A stretch of 5,052 nucleotides of DNA from NCBI GenBank assembly GCA_023458615.1, contig JAEWYV010000267.1:1-5052 (forward strand). Reading direction: 5' to 3'. This document shows, piece by piece, positions 1 through 5,052 of this stretch. A program made the position numbers and the translations under genes. Position 1 is the stretch's first letter, and the number at the start of each line of letters is the position of its first letter. The DNA is from Bacillota bacterium. Its GTDB lineage: Bacteria; Bacillota; Clostridia; Christensenellales; CAG-138. The notes beneath the pieces are model-generated. The model was given only the letters and a program-made list of their open reading frames with translations, made no database searches and had not been told where the DNA came from.

Positions 1-844
1 CGCGGACATTGTCGTCCTGATGCGCGGAATAGGCGGGAAACAGCACCGAAAGCGCGATGCTGGTGAGGTTGTTGGCAATCATCTCGGGATACTGCCGCCC
101 GCGATTGTAGAGCGCGAGCGAATCGCCGATGTAGCGCTTGCCAATGACCAGCGAGGATAGGCTCGAATACCCCGTGTCCAGCAGGGCGGACACCAGCAGC
201 TTCCAGCCGAAGTTAAAGAGCGCGCCGACGCGCTGGAGCGAAAACGCGAACACCGGCACCCAGCGATCCATGAAGAAGAGCAGGATCACCGTCGCAATGG
301 AGGCGACCATCTGCTGCACCACCAGCGCCCAGACGCCGTAGCCCGCGTAGGCCATGTAGATGCCGACCACGCCGGAAATAAAGGTTGCGCCAAGAGTTGC
401 GATGCTCAGCTTTCGAAACTCCAGCTTGCGCTGGATGATCGCGCTCTGCACGCTGTTGATCGCGCCCGTAAAGAGCACGATGGAGACGATGCGCAGTGCG
501 GACGTAAACATCGGCTCCTCGTAAAAGCGCGCAATCGACGGGGCCGCGAAGAACAGCGCAATGTAGAACACCGCGGCAATCGCGAGGCTGATCCAGAGCA
601 CGCTGGAAAAATCGACGTTATCCGCGTCCTTTCGCTGCACCAGCGCGGTGGAAAATCCGCGCTTGACCAGCACGTCCGCAAAGTTGACGAAGATGAGCAG
701 CAACGCCAGCGTCGTATAGTATTCCGGCGCGAGCATGCGCGCGAGGATGACGGAGATCACAAAGCGGATCAGCTGATAACCGCCGCTCTCCATCGCCTTC
801 CAAATCACGCCCGAGATGGTCTTGTTTCGAAATGTATGATCCAT
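1..844 (-). CDS. Wzx/WzxC-like polysaccharide flippase, N-terminal part (cut by window edge)
   Basis: This is a multi-pass inner-membrane protein that probably flips lipid-linked sugar units from the cytoplasmic to the outer face. Only the first 281 codons are in the window. The family usually has about 450-500 residues, so roughly 60 percent is visible. The N-terminus carries the family's typical short polar lead (KTISGVIWK at residues 8-16). Hydrophobic segments follow near residues 23-40, 43-60, 81-100, 115-135, 147-167, 171-191, 212-233 and 255-270. Family-like landmarks are the FADVLVKRGFSTALVQRK stretch (55-72), the QRKLEFRKL loop (138-146) and GYGVWALVVQQ (168-178). These point to the Polysacc_synt_3/WzxC/TuaB branch of the MOP exporters. 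The start is the ATG at 842-844, preceded by AGGA at short spacing. The gene follows the last glycosyltransferase after a 57-base gap. Substrate cannot be told from sequence. Teichuronic acid, capsule or exopolysaccharide export are all possible. Confidence 0.9.
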   Translation of the reverse strand, partial: MDHTFRNKTISGVIWKAMESGGYQLIRFVISVILARMLAPEYYTTLALLLIFVNFADVLVKRGFSTALVQRKDADNVDFSSVLWISLAIAAVFYIALFFAAPSIARFYEEPMFTSALRIVSIVLFTGAINSVQSAIIQRKLEFRKLSIATLGATFISGVVGIYMAYAGYGVWALVVQQMVASIATVILLFFMDRWVPVFAFSLQRVGALFNFGWKLLVSALLDTGYSSLSSLVIGKRYIGDSLALYNRGRQYPEMIANNLTSIALSVLFPAYSAHQDDNVR

Positions 845-847
845 GTT

Positions 848-851
848 TCCT
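848..851 (-). promoter_or_regulatory. Ribosome binding site of the flippase gene
   Basis: On the minus strand the sequence GGGCAGGAAAC precedes the ATG at 842-844. AGGA sits only 3 bases from the start, which is short spacing. It supports this ATG because the encoded N-terminus matches the family's usual beginning and no better in-frame start lies upstream: the frame meets a TAA or other stop within the intergenic gap. Confidence 0.5.
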
Positions 852-853
852 GC

Positions 854-885
854 CCGCCGTGCGCGTTTACCTGCGCGGTTGGCGG
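854..885 (-). other. Possible imperfect hairpin in the gap before the flippase gene
   Basis: In the 57-base gap between the last glycosyltransferase and the flippase, bases 854-858 can pair with 881-885 (CCGCC with GGCGG). Inside that, 861-864 can pair with 873-876 (GCGC with GCGC), leaving an 8-base loop and a small asymmetric internal loop. No U-run follows in the direction of transcription, so it is not a standard intrinsic terminator. It ends just before the AGGA of the flippase and could affect its translation or RNA stability. In GC-rich DNA such a pairing may arise by chance. Confidence 0.25.
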
Positions 886-901
886 TGTTTCACTTTCCTG
901 T

Positions 902-1870
902 TTACTTTTTGCTGCGCCGCCATGCCAGATAGCGCATGGTCAGGCCGGAGAAGAACGTCTCCCCCCAGAGCCGGAGCTTTCGCCTGGTGGAAAGCTCGCG
1001 ATAAAACATGCGATAGGGCTTCTTCATCGCCGAAAAGAGCTTGTGCTCATAGGTGAGAATCAAAAACTCCTGATAGCGAATCGCCTCTGTAAATGCCGCG
1101 TGGTATTTCCCTCCGGAAAACGCGTCGTAGCCTTCGTTGAGCGCGATGAGGTCGCGGCTGGTCTTGATGCGCGTGGCCTTTGCGGAGGCATACTGCCGCG
1201 TGGACCACGAGCCGGGCACGGCGACGCGATAGGCCATCAGCGTGTCGGCCATATAGTACGCATACCCCTGTAGTGCGCCGAGCAGCTGAAAGGGGATATC
1301 CTCCGCCTCGATGCTGTCCGCAAACTCCGGCAGGTCCTTGAGCAGCTGCGTCGGCATCACGATGGTGTCCGAGGCGGTGAATCCGCCGCCCGCGCGAATC
1401 ATATCCACGGGGTCTACGATGCGGCTCGTGTCGTAGGGCATCGCCTTTCCAACCGTGTTGCCGTCCACATCCACGGCAATCGCCCCGCCGACGCAGAGCG
1501 TGCAGTCGGGATGCTCCTCCAGATAGCCTACCTGCTTTTGCAGCTTCTCGGGGTCCATCCAGTAGTCGTCCCCGTCGAGAATTGCGGTGTATTTCGCGCT
1601 GACACGGGGTATGAGAATGTGGGACTGAATCCTCCGGTCGATCTGATATTGGTTCACGGTTTGCGCAATGAGCGTAATCCTGTCGGGGTATCGCGCGGCA
1701 TAGTCGCGGCAGATGTCCGCCGTGCCGTCCGTGGAGGCATCGTCGTGCAGCAGAATGTCAAACGGGTACTCGGTCTGCTGCATGAGCACGCTCTCGATGG
1801 CTCCGGCAATAAACGGCGCGTGGTTATGCGTCGGTAGAATGACCGTGACCAGCGGGGTTGCCCGTTCCAT
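902..1870 (-). CDS. Family 2 glycosyltransferase (third in the row; paralogue of its upstream neighbour)
   Basis: A cytoplasmic GT-A fold inverting transferase expected to add a sugar from a nucleotide donor to a growing lipid-linked glycan; donor and acceptor are not predictable. The protein has 322 residues. Visible motifs are the N-terminal beta strand TPLVTVILPTHNHAPF (5-20), the nucleotide-binding HDDASTDGT (42-50), the metal-binding DGDDYW (99-104), PDCTLCVGGA (121-130), GGGF (161-164), a likely catalytic-base region with E190-D191, and VPGSW (218-222). The C-terminal third is basic and has no clear membrane anchor. The start at 1870 was chosen over the ATG at 1885, five codons earlier. 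The inner ATG has a GGAGGAG at 1874-1880 and its protein aligns residue for residue with the neighbouring transferase, while the outer ATG has no ribosome binding site. The gene begins 11 bases after the stop of that neighbour, suggesting translational coupling. Confidence 0.93.
   Translation of the reverse strand: MERATPLVTVILPTHNHAPFIAGAIESVLMQQTEYPFDILLHDDASTDGTADICRDYAARYPDRITLIAQTVNQYQIDRRIQSHILIPRVSAKYTAILDGDDYWMDPEKLQKQVGYLEEHPDCTLCVGGAIAVDVDGNTVGKAMPYDTSRIVDPVDMIRAGGGFTASDTIVMPTQLLKDLPEFADSIEAEDIPFQLLGALQGYAYYMADTLMAYRVAVPGSWSTRQYASAKATRIKTSRDLIALNEGYDAFSGGKYHAAFTEAIRYQEFLILTYEHKLFSAMKKPYRMFYRELSTRRKLRLWGETFFSGLTMRYLAWRRSKK
1481..1729 (-). repeat. Direct repeat copy B within the third glycosyltransferase gene (partner 2431-2679)
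   Basis: This stretch matches 2431-2679 at a constant offset of 950 bases, as expected if the two transferase genes come from a duplication. Identical blocks I could verify by eye include 18 bases at 1712-1729 matching 2662-2679, 15 bases at 1500-1514 matching 2450-2464, and 15 bases at 1559-1573 matching 2509-2523. The match is patchy between these blocks, so this is a diverged coding repeat and not a recent exact one. Confidence 0.7.
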
Positions 1871-1873
1871 GCT

Positions 1874-1880
1874 CTCCTCC
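1874..1880 (-). promoter_or_regulatory. Ribosome binding site deciding the start of the third glycosyltransferase
   Basis: The minus strand reads TGACGGAGGAGAGCATG across this junction: the stop of the upstream transferase, then GGAGGAG, then the ATG at 1868-1870. The GGAGG core is 5 bases from that ATG. The alternative ATG at 1883-1885 lies upstream of this site and has no purine-rich sequence before it, so the internal start is preferred. Confidence 0.8.
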
Positions 1881-1881
1881 G

Positions 1882-2820
1882 TCATTGCTGAATGATGCCG
1901 GCATGCACCAGATGCATGCGGATGCGCCGCTTGAGCGGCAGTTGTTTATAAAGCGCGCGATACGGCGGCTGATTGAGCGCCGTTACGTCGCTCTTGAGCC
2001 GCAAAATCTCATACTCCTGCTGATAGGTGACGCAATAGTCCACCGCCTCGTGCCACCGCCCGCCCGTCTCCTCGTCAAAGGAGAGCAGCGCCTGTTTCAT
2101 GCCTTCGTGGTGGCGAATGCGCGCCTCGTGCCGCGCGGCAAAGAAGGTCTTTGTCCACGAGCCGGGCACATTGTAGCGATAGGCGCACATGTTCTCGGCA
2201 AAATAGTGCGTTGTTCCGTTCGCGCCGAACCAGAGCTGGAGCACCGCGTCGTCCACATCCGCCATGTCGCAAAACGCCGCGCGGTTTTTTGCCAGGTGTG
2301 CGGGGGCAACGATGGACGCGGTTGCAACAAAGCCGCCGCCGCCGCGGATGAGTTCCTCCATCGGGATGTCGCAGTCCTCCTCATAGGGGCGCACAAAGCC
2401 GATGTTGTGTTTGTCGGGATCGACCAGCTCCGCGCCCGTCACGCAGAATGTGCAGTCGGGATGCGATTCCAGATAGTCGATCTGGGTTTGCAGCTTGTCG
2501 GGGCTTGTCCAGTAGTCGTCCCCTTCACAGATGGCGACATATTTGCCCCGCACCAGCGGAAACACATAGTGCTCCAGTATCTTCGGGTCGCTTTGATAAA
2601 TGTTTTGCTCGCGATAGATGCAGCGAAACAGATCCGGATGCGCGTGTTCATACTCCCGAATGATGTCCGCCGTGCCGTCGGTCGAGGCATCGTCATGCAC
2701 GATGATCTCGATGGGAAAGCGCGTCTTCTGCGCTAGAAACCCATCCAGCGCATCGCGCACGAACGGCGCGTGGTTATATGTGTCGCAGACAATCGAGACC
2801 AGCGGCGTTTCATTCTCCAT
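1882..2820 (-). CDS. Family 2 glycosyltransferase (second in the row)
   Basis: A predicted cytoplasmic GT-A transferase of 312 residues acting on a lipid-linked glycan. Motifs are TPLVSIVCDTYNHAPF (5-20), HDDASTDGT (42-50), EGDDYW (99-104), where the first acidic residue is Glu instead of the Asp in its paralogue, PDCTFCVTGA (121-130), GGGGF (160-164), D190-D191 as the likely catalytic-base region, and VPGSW (218-222). Up to about residue 230 it aligns without gaps to the next gene; by hand count 69 of the first 130 positions are identical. The C-terminal part diverges, which suggests different acceptors. The ATG lies inside the upstream transferase gene, an 11-base overlap in another frame, with GAGGG at 2827-2831 six bases before it. 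There is no signal peptide or clear membrane segment. Donor sugar is unknown. Confidence 0.94.
   Translation of the reverse strand: MENETPLVSIVCDTYNHAPFVRDALDGFLAQKTRFPIEIIVHDDASTDGTADIIREYEHAHPDLFRCIYREQNIYQSDPKILEHYVFPLVRGKYVAICEGDDYWTSPDKLQTQIDYLESHPDCTFCVTGAELVDPDKHNIGFVRPYEEDCDIPMEELIRGGGGFVATASIVAPAHLAKNRAAFCDMADVDDAVLQLWFGANGTTHYFAENMCAYRYNVPGSWTKTFFAARHEARIRHHEGMKQALLSFDEETGGRWHEAVDYCVTYQQEYEILRLKSDVTALNQPPYRALYKQLPLKRRIRMHLVHAGIIQQ
2431..2679 (-). repeat. Direct repeat copy A within the second glycosyltransferase gene (partner 1481-1729)
   Basis: This is the upstream copy of the coding repeat shared with 1481-1729, offset by exactly 950 bases. It covers the GT-A core from the HDDASTDGT motif through GDDYW to the PDCT.CV.GA motif. 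The constant offset mirrors the gap-free protein alignment of the two transferases. Confidence 0.7.
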
Positions 2821-3853
2821 GGGAAGCCCTCATCTTGATGGACCCGAGCCGCTCGATCCAGTCCAGCATGCGCTGGTTTTTCTTGAGGATTGCGCCGAGC
2901 TGTATGCGGCGCATGCGGGGCAATGCGCGGTTTTTGGCATAGCACATACCCTCCGCGCTGATGTGTTCTTTCCAGTCGTAGTCCAGCACGGCACGCTTTT
3001 GTTCGGCTGTCTCCGCCGCGCGGTAATGCTGCCAAAAGAGCGTGATGAGCCCGTTGAGAATCCGCGCGTGGAAGCGCTCCAGCTGCTCCGGCGTGTCCAT
3101 CTTCCAGATGGTCATATAGCGCCGTAGCTGCTCCATCACCGCGTCGTTAAACTGCTTGTCAATCTTGCCCGGCAGCACGCGGGAGGAGATGCTCTGCTGA
3201 ATCCGGCGGTAGTTATACAGCGGCACGGAGCGGTAGACAATCGTCTTTGCGTGCGTCACGGGATAGAGCGATTGTAGCAGATCTTCGGTGTGCGGATTTG
3301 CGGCATACGCCTCATAGGGTGTGTCGTCCCCCTTGACCATAGCCGTTTTGATCGCCTTGGTGCAGAGGTTGTTGAGCTTCCAGGTTGCGATCATCTCGGC
3401 GTAGATGGCGCGCTTTTCCTCCTCGTTGGAAAACACGGTTCCGTCGGCAAACACCGGCTCGGAGATGGTCGTCGTAAACTCCGGCTCAAAGCGGTTGTAG
3501 TAGTTGTAGATCACCATATCGGCATGCTCGCGCTCTATGGTCTCCCTTAGGGTGCTCAGCGCGTTTGGCTCCAGCGAATCATCCGCATCCAGAAAGACGC
3601 AATAATCCCCCTCGGCAGCCTGTATACCCGCGCGGCGCGCGAGGATGAGCCCCTTGTTCGGCTGGTGGAGGACCTTCACGCGGTCGGGGTGCATCGCGCG
3701 GCAGCGGTCGCAGATCATGCCACCGTTGTCAACCGATCCGTCGTTGACGAGCACGAGCTCAAAGTCCTGCTCGCTCTGGCGCAGGACAGAATCGAGGCAT
3801 TCTTTCAGGTAGGGTTCGGCGTTGTAAACCGGTACGAGAACGCTGAATAGCAT
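2810..3853 (-). CDS. Family 2 glycosyltransferase (first in the row; EpsH-like class)
   Basis: A predicted cytoplasmic inverting sugar transferase of 347 residues. The GT-A domain begins at once with FSVLVPVYNAEPYL (3-16), followed by NDGSVDNGG (37-45) for nucleotide binding, HQPNKGLILARRAGIQAAEGDY (63-84 region), and the DADD metal site (89-92). Further on are the NNLCTKAIK segment (161-169), which matches the family's common W/C-x-K motif, TEDL (189-192) with a likely catalytic base, and YNYRRIQQSIS (213-223). The remaining 120 residues are helical-looking and charged, typical accessory C-terminus for this class. It is clearly a different subfamily from the next two transferases. The start at ATG 3853 is preferred over an in-frame TTG at 3880 that overlaps the previous gene's stop: the ATG gives the usual N-terminus directly and has AAAGGGA upstream. 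The 3' end overlaps the next gene by 11 bases. Confidence 0.93.
   Translation of the reverse strand: MLFSVLVPVYNAEPYLKECLDSVLRQSEQDFELVLVNDGSVDNGGMICDRCRAMHPDRVKVLHQPNKGLILARRAGIQAAEGDYCVFLDADDSLEPNALSTLRETIEREHADMVIYNYYNRFEPEFTTTISEPVFADGTVFSNEEEKRAIYAEMIATWKLNNLCTKAIKTAMVKGDDTPYEAYAANPHTEDLLQSLYPVTHAKTIVYRSVPLYNYRRIQQSISSRVLPGKIDKQFNDAVMEQLRRYMTIWKMDTPEQLERFHARILNGLITLFWQHYRAAETAEQKRAVLDYDWKEHISAEGMCYAKNRALPRMRRIQLGAILKKNQRMLDWIERLGSIKMRASHGE
2827..2831 (-). promoter_or_regulatory. Ribosome binding site of the second glycosyltransferase, inside the upstream gene
   Basis: GAGGG on the minus strand is followed by six bases and the ATG at 2818-2820. The site lies within the last codons of the preceding transferase, whose stop TGA (2810-2812) comes after the new start. 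The overlap favours coupled translation of the two enzymes. Confidence 0.6.
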
Positions 3854-3863
3854 ATGGTAACAA

Positions 3864-3870
3864 TCCCTTT
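3864..3870 (-). promoter_or_regulatory. Ribosome binding site of the first glycosyltransferase, next to an A8 run
   Basis: The minus strand reads AAAAAAAAGGGA then ten bases and the ATG at 3851-3853. The spacing is on the long side. The A8 run (3868-3875) directly adjoins the GGGA. The site lies in the 23-base gap after the stop codon of the CapA-like gene and supports the ATG start over the TTG at 3878-3880. Confidence 0.55.
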
Positions 3871-3876
3871 TTTTTA

Positions 3877-5037
3877 TCAAATTAAACGCAGCTTTTTAGC
3901 GCGCGGCGCGGCAACGTCCTGCCGAAGCCCTTCTACTATGAGTTCACGAATGGACTCGCAGCGAAGGGTGTTTAGGATGTTCGTCCGGCTCTGCTGGCTA
4001 TACAGCCGCGTCGGCCTACGTCCCGTGAGGCGTTTGAGCGTGCGGAGCATCGCGTTTCCGCTGAGGAACACGGAGAAGAGCTTCTCCTTTTCGCCCGCGG
4101 CATAGGCCGCATAGCGCGCGGGCACAAAGCCCTCCACGCGGATGCGAAGCGAGCGCTTGTTGAATCCTTCCATTATTTCGGCGGCCTTTGTCTCGTCCGC
4201 CAGAGCCGCGCCGCCCTTTGCGCGTACGATGGGCAAAAAGTCGACGGAGTCCGCGCCGTAGTCGCCAATGCTGTAGCGCACGAGCAAGCCTGTGTCAAAG
4301 CCTTCCCCGCCGTCGTCCACGTCGAAGATAAAGTTACCCTGCCCGTAGACGATGGTGGCGCCGTTCCAGCGCTCGCTGCTGCCGACGCAGTGGCTATGCT
4401 GGCAGACGACCAGCGACGCGCCGCATTCCGCCATCTTGCGGCAGACCTTCTGCACGTCCGGCGAGGGATATTGGTATCCCTCCCGCCCGCCGTGATAGAG
4501 CACAACCAGACGGTCGCAGTTTGCCTTGATCTCGCGCACGCGGTCGCTCAGGTTCACAAGGTCGAGCGGGTTTGCGCCCGCCTGGCGCTCGGTCGCGATG
4601 GAAAACTCATGTTCGCAAACGGCATATACGCCAACGCGCACGCCGTGTTTCACGAAGAAATAGGCCGCGTCCGCCTCGTCGATGTCCTCGCCCGCGCCAA
4701 AGCAGGCAATGTGCTTTGCCTTCAGCGCGGCGCGCGTGGAGAGTAAACCCTCCGCGCCGTAGTCCATACTATGGTTGTTGCAAAGGCAGACCGCGGTGGG
4801 GCTCAGCGCCTCGATTCCGGTAGCCGCCGCAACGGGGGCGGACAGGCTCGGCCCGCACTTTTGCGCCGGCGTAGTGCCGTCTGTCAGCGGGGATTCGAGG
4901 TTGAAGATGCGCGCGTCGGCCTTATGCCAAATCTCGTCAAGACCATTGAACAGCAGGTTTGGCTGTTCCGTTTGAAACGCGCCAAGGTTTGAAGCGGTGG
5001 GCACGACGTCCGCGCCAATGATGATTTCCAAGCTCAT
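3877..5037 (-). CDS. CapA family protein (PGA_cap metallophosphatase fold), soluble
   Basis: A 386-residue protein of the family named after CapA of poly-gamma-glutamate synthesis, with a calcineurin-like metallophosphatase fold. Motifs in order: GADVVPT (8-14, with D10 in the place of the usual GD), FNLESPLTD (45-53), LCNNHSMDYG (85-94), VLYHGGREGYQYPSP (179-193, H182), CQHSHCVGS (212-220, H214 and H216, corresponding to the family's GHHPH), and YGQGNFIFD (231-239). These supply the expected metal ligands. About 110 further residues form a helical C-terminal part with CESIRELIVEGL (360-371). There is no signal peptide or N-terminal membrane anchor, unlike CapA of Bacillus, so it is probably cytoplasmic. 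Its place ahead of three glycosyltransferases and a flippase implies a role in glycan assembly, perhaps hydrolysing or transferring a phosphate or modifying the glycan; this is inference. True poly-gamma-glutamate synthesis is unlikely since no CapB/CapC genes are in view. The start has a strong GGAGGAG site. Confidence 0.93.
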   Translation of the reverse strand: MSLEIIIGADVVPTASNLGAFQTEQPNLLFNGLDEIWHKADARIFNLESPLTDGTTPAQKCGPSLSAPVAAATGIEALSPTAVCLCNNHSMDYGAEGLLSTRAALKAKHIACFGAGEDIDEADAAYFFVKHGVRVGVYAVCEHEFSIATERQAGANPLDLVNLSDRVREIKANCDRLVVLYHGGREGYQYPSPDVQKVCRKMAECGASLVVCQHSHCVGSSERWNGATIVYGQGNFIFDVDDGGEGFDTGLLVRYSIGDYGADSVDFLPIVRAKGGAALADETKAAEIMEGFNKRSLRIRVEGFVPARYAAYAAGEKEKLFSVFLSGNAMLRTLKRLTGRRPTRLYSQQSRTNILNTLRCESIRELIVEGLRQDVAAPRAKKLRLI

Positions 5038-5042
5038 GCTTG

Positions 5043-5049
5043 CTCCTCC
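5043..5049 (-). promoter_or_regulatory. Ribosome binding site of the CapA-like gene
   Basis: GGAGGAG on the minus strand lies 5 bases before the ATG at 5035-5037, a near-ideal site that fixes this start. The window ends three bases further, so whether a promoter or another gene lies directly upstream cannot be seen. Confidence 0.85.
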
Positions 5050-5052
5050 AGT

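Noticed and set aside
867..893. Nine-codon mini-frame (GTG to TAA, VKHRQPRR) preceded by AGGAAA in the gap before the flippase
   Set aside because: It has a plausible ribosome binding sequence, but a frame this short is expected by chance and the peptide has no attenuator-like run of one amino acid.
836..1273. Plus-strand open frame of 145 codons covering the gap before the flippase
   Set aside because: It overlaps the 3' half of a clear transferase gene and the flippase start on the opposite strand, has no convincing ribosome binding site, and its translation resembles no known family.
1858..2736. Long plus-strand open frame of 292 codons
   Set aside because: It lies wholly opposite the two transferase genes. 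The minus-strand products carry complete glycosyltransferase motifs, whereas the plus-strand translation shows no recognisable domain. Long antisense frames are common in GC-rich genes with this codon bias.
3868..3875. T8 run on the plus strand as an intrinsic terminator
   Set aside because: No GC-rich inverted repeat lies directly before it on the plus strand, and no plus-strand gene ends there. On the coding strand it is an A run beside a ribosome binding site.
3854..3880. TTG start for the first glycosyltransferase giving nine extra residues
   Set aside because: The extension (IKKRDCYH after the start) is not typical of the family, the TTG lacks a good ribosome binding site, and the ATG at 3853 begins right at the conserved first beta strand.
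4173..4505. Minus-strand open frame of 110 codons inside the CapA-like gene
   Set aside because: It is an out-of-frame reading of the CapA-like gene, rich in Arg, Ala and Ser as frame-shifted GC-rich DNA usually is, with no domain.

Overview
The window is a GC-rich bacterial segment in which every credible gene lies on the minus strand. The layout is compact: five genes separated by 57 bases or less or overlapping by a few bases, each with a Shine-Dalgarno-like sequence close to its start. The clear GGAGG-type ribosome binding sites, strong G/C preference at third codon positions and protein types fit a high-GC member of the Firmicutes, most likely Clostridia (gut Oscillospirales- or Christensenellales-like). 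That assignment is inference from style, not from a marker gene.

Reading in the direction of transcription (right to left), the genes are: (1) a CapA/PGA_cap-type metallophosphatase-fold protein without signal peptide (3877-5037); (2) a family 2 glycosyltransferase of the NDGS/DADD type (2810-3853); (3) and (4) two paralogous family 2 glycosyltransferases of the HDDASTDGT/GDDYW type lying in tandem (1882-2820 and 902-1870); and (5) the first 281 codons of a Wzx/WzxC-like polysaccharide flippase that runs off the left edge (1-844). No promoter, terminator, RNA gene, mobile element or CRISPR array was seen. The window is probably the interior of a longer operon.

Together the genes look like part of a surface polysaccharide (capsule, exopolysaccharide or cell-wall glycan) locus. 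Three cytoplasmic transferases would add sugars to a lipid-linked acceptor, and the flippase would move the finished unit across the membrane. The CapA-like protein has an unknown role but is placed first among the visible genes. The initiating phosphoglycosyltransferase, polymerase and sugar-nucleotide enzymes are not in view.

The points most worth a second look are the CapA-like protein, which seems to be a soluble enzyme in a glycan locus, and the two tandem transferases. These align without gaps over at least their first 230 residues once the start of the second is moved to an internal ATG, and they share direct DNA repeats exactly 950 bases apart. I see no clearly new system here; this is a fairly ordinary glycan-synthesis locus with a few unexplained details.
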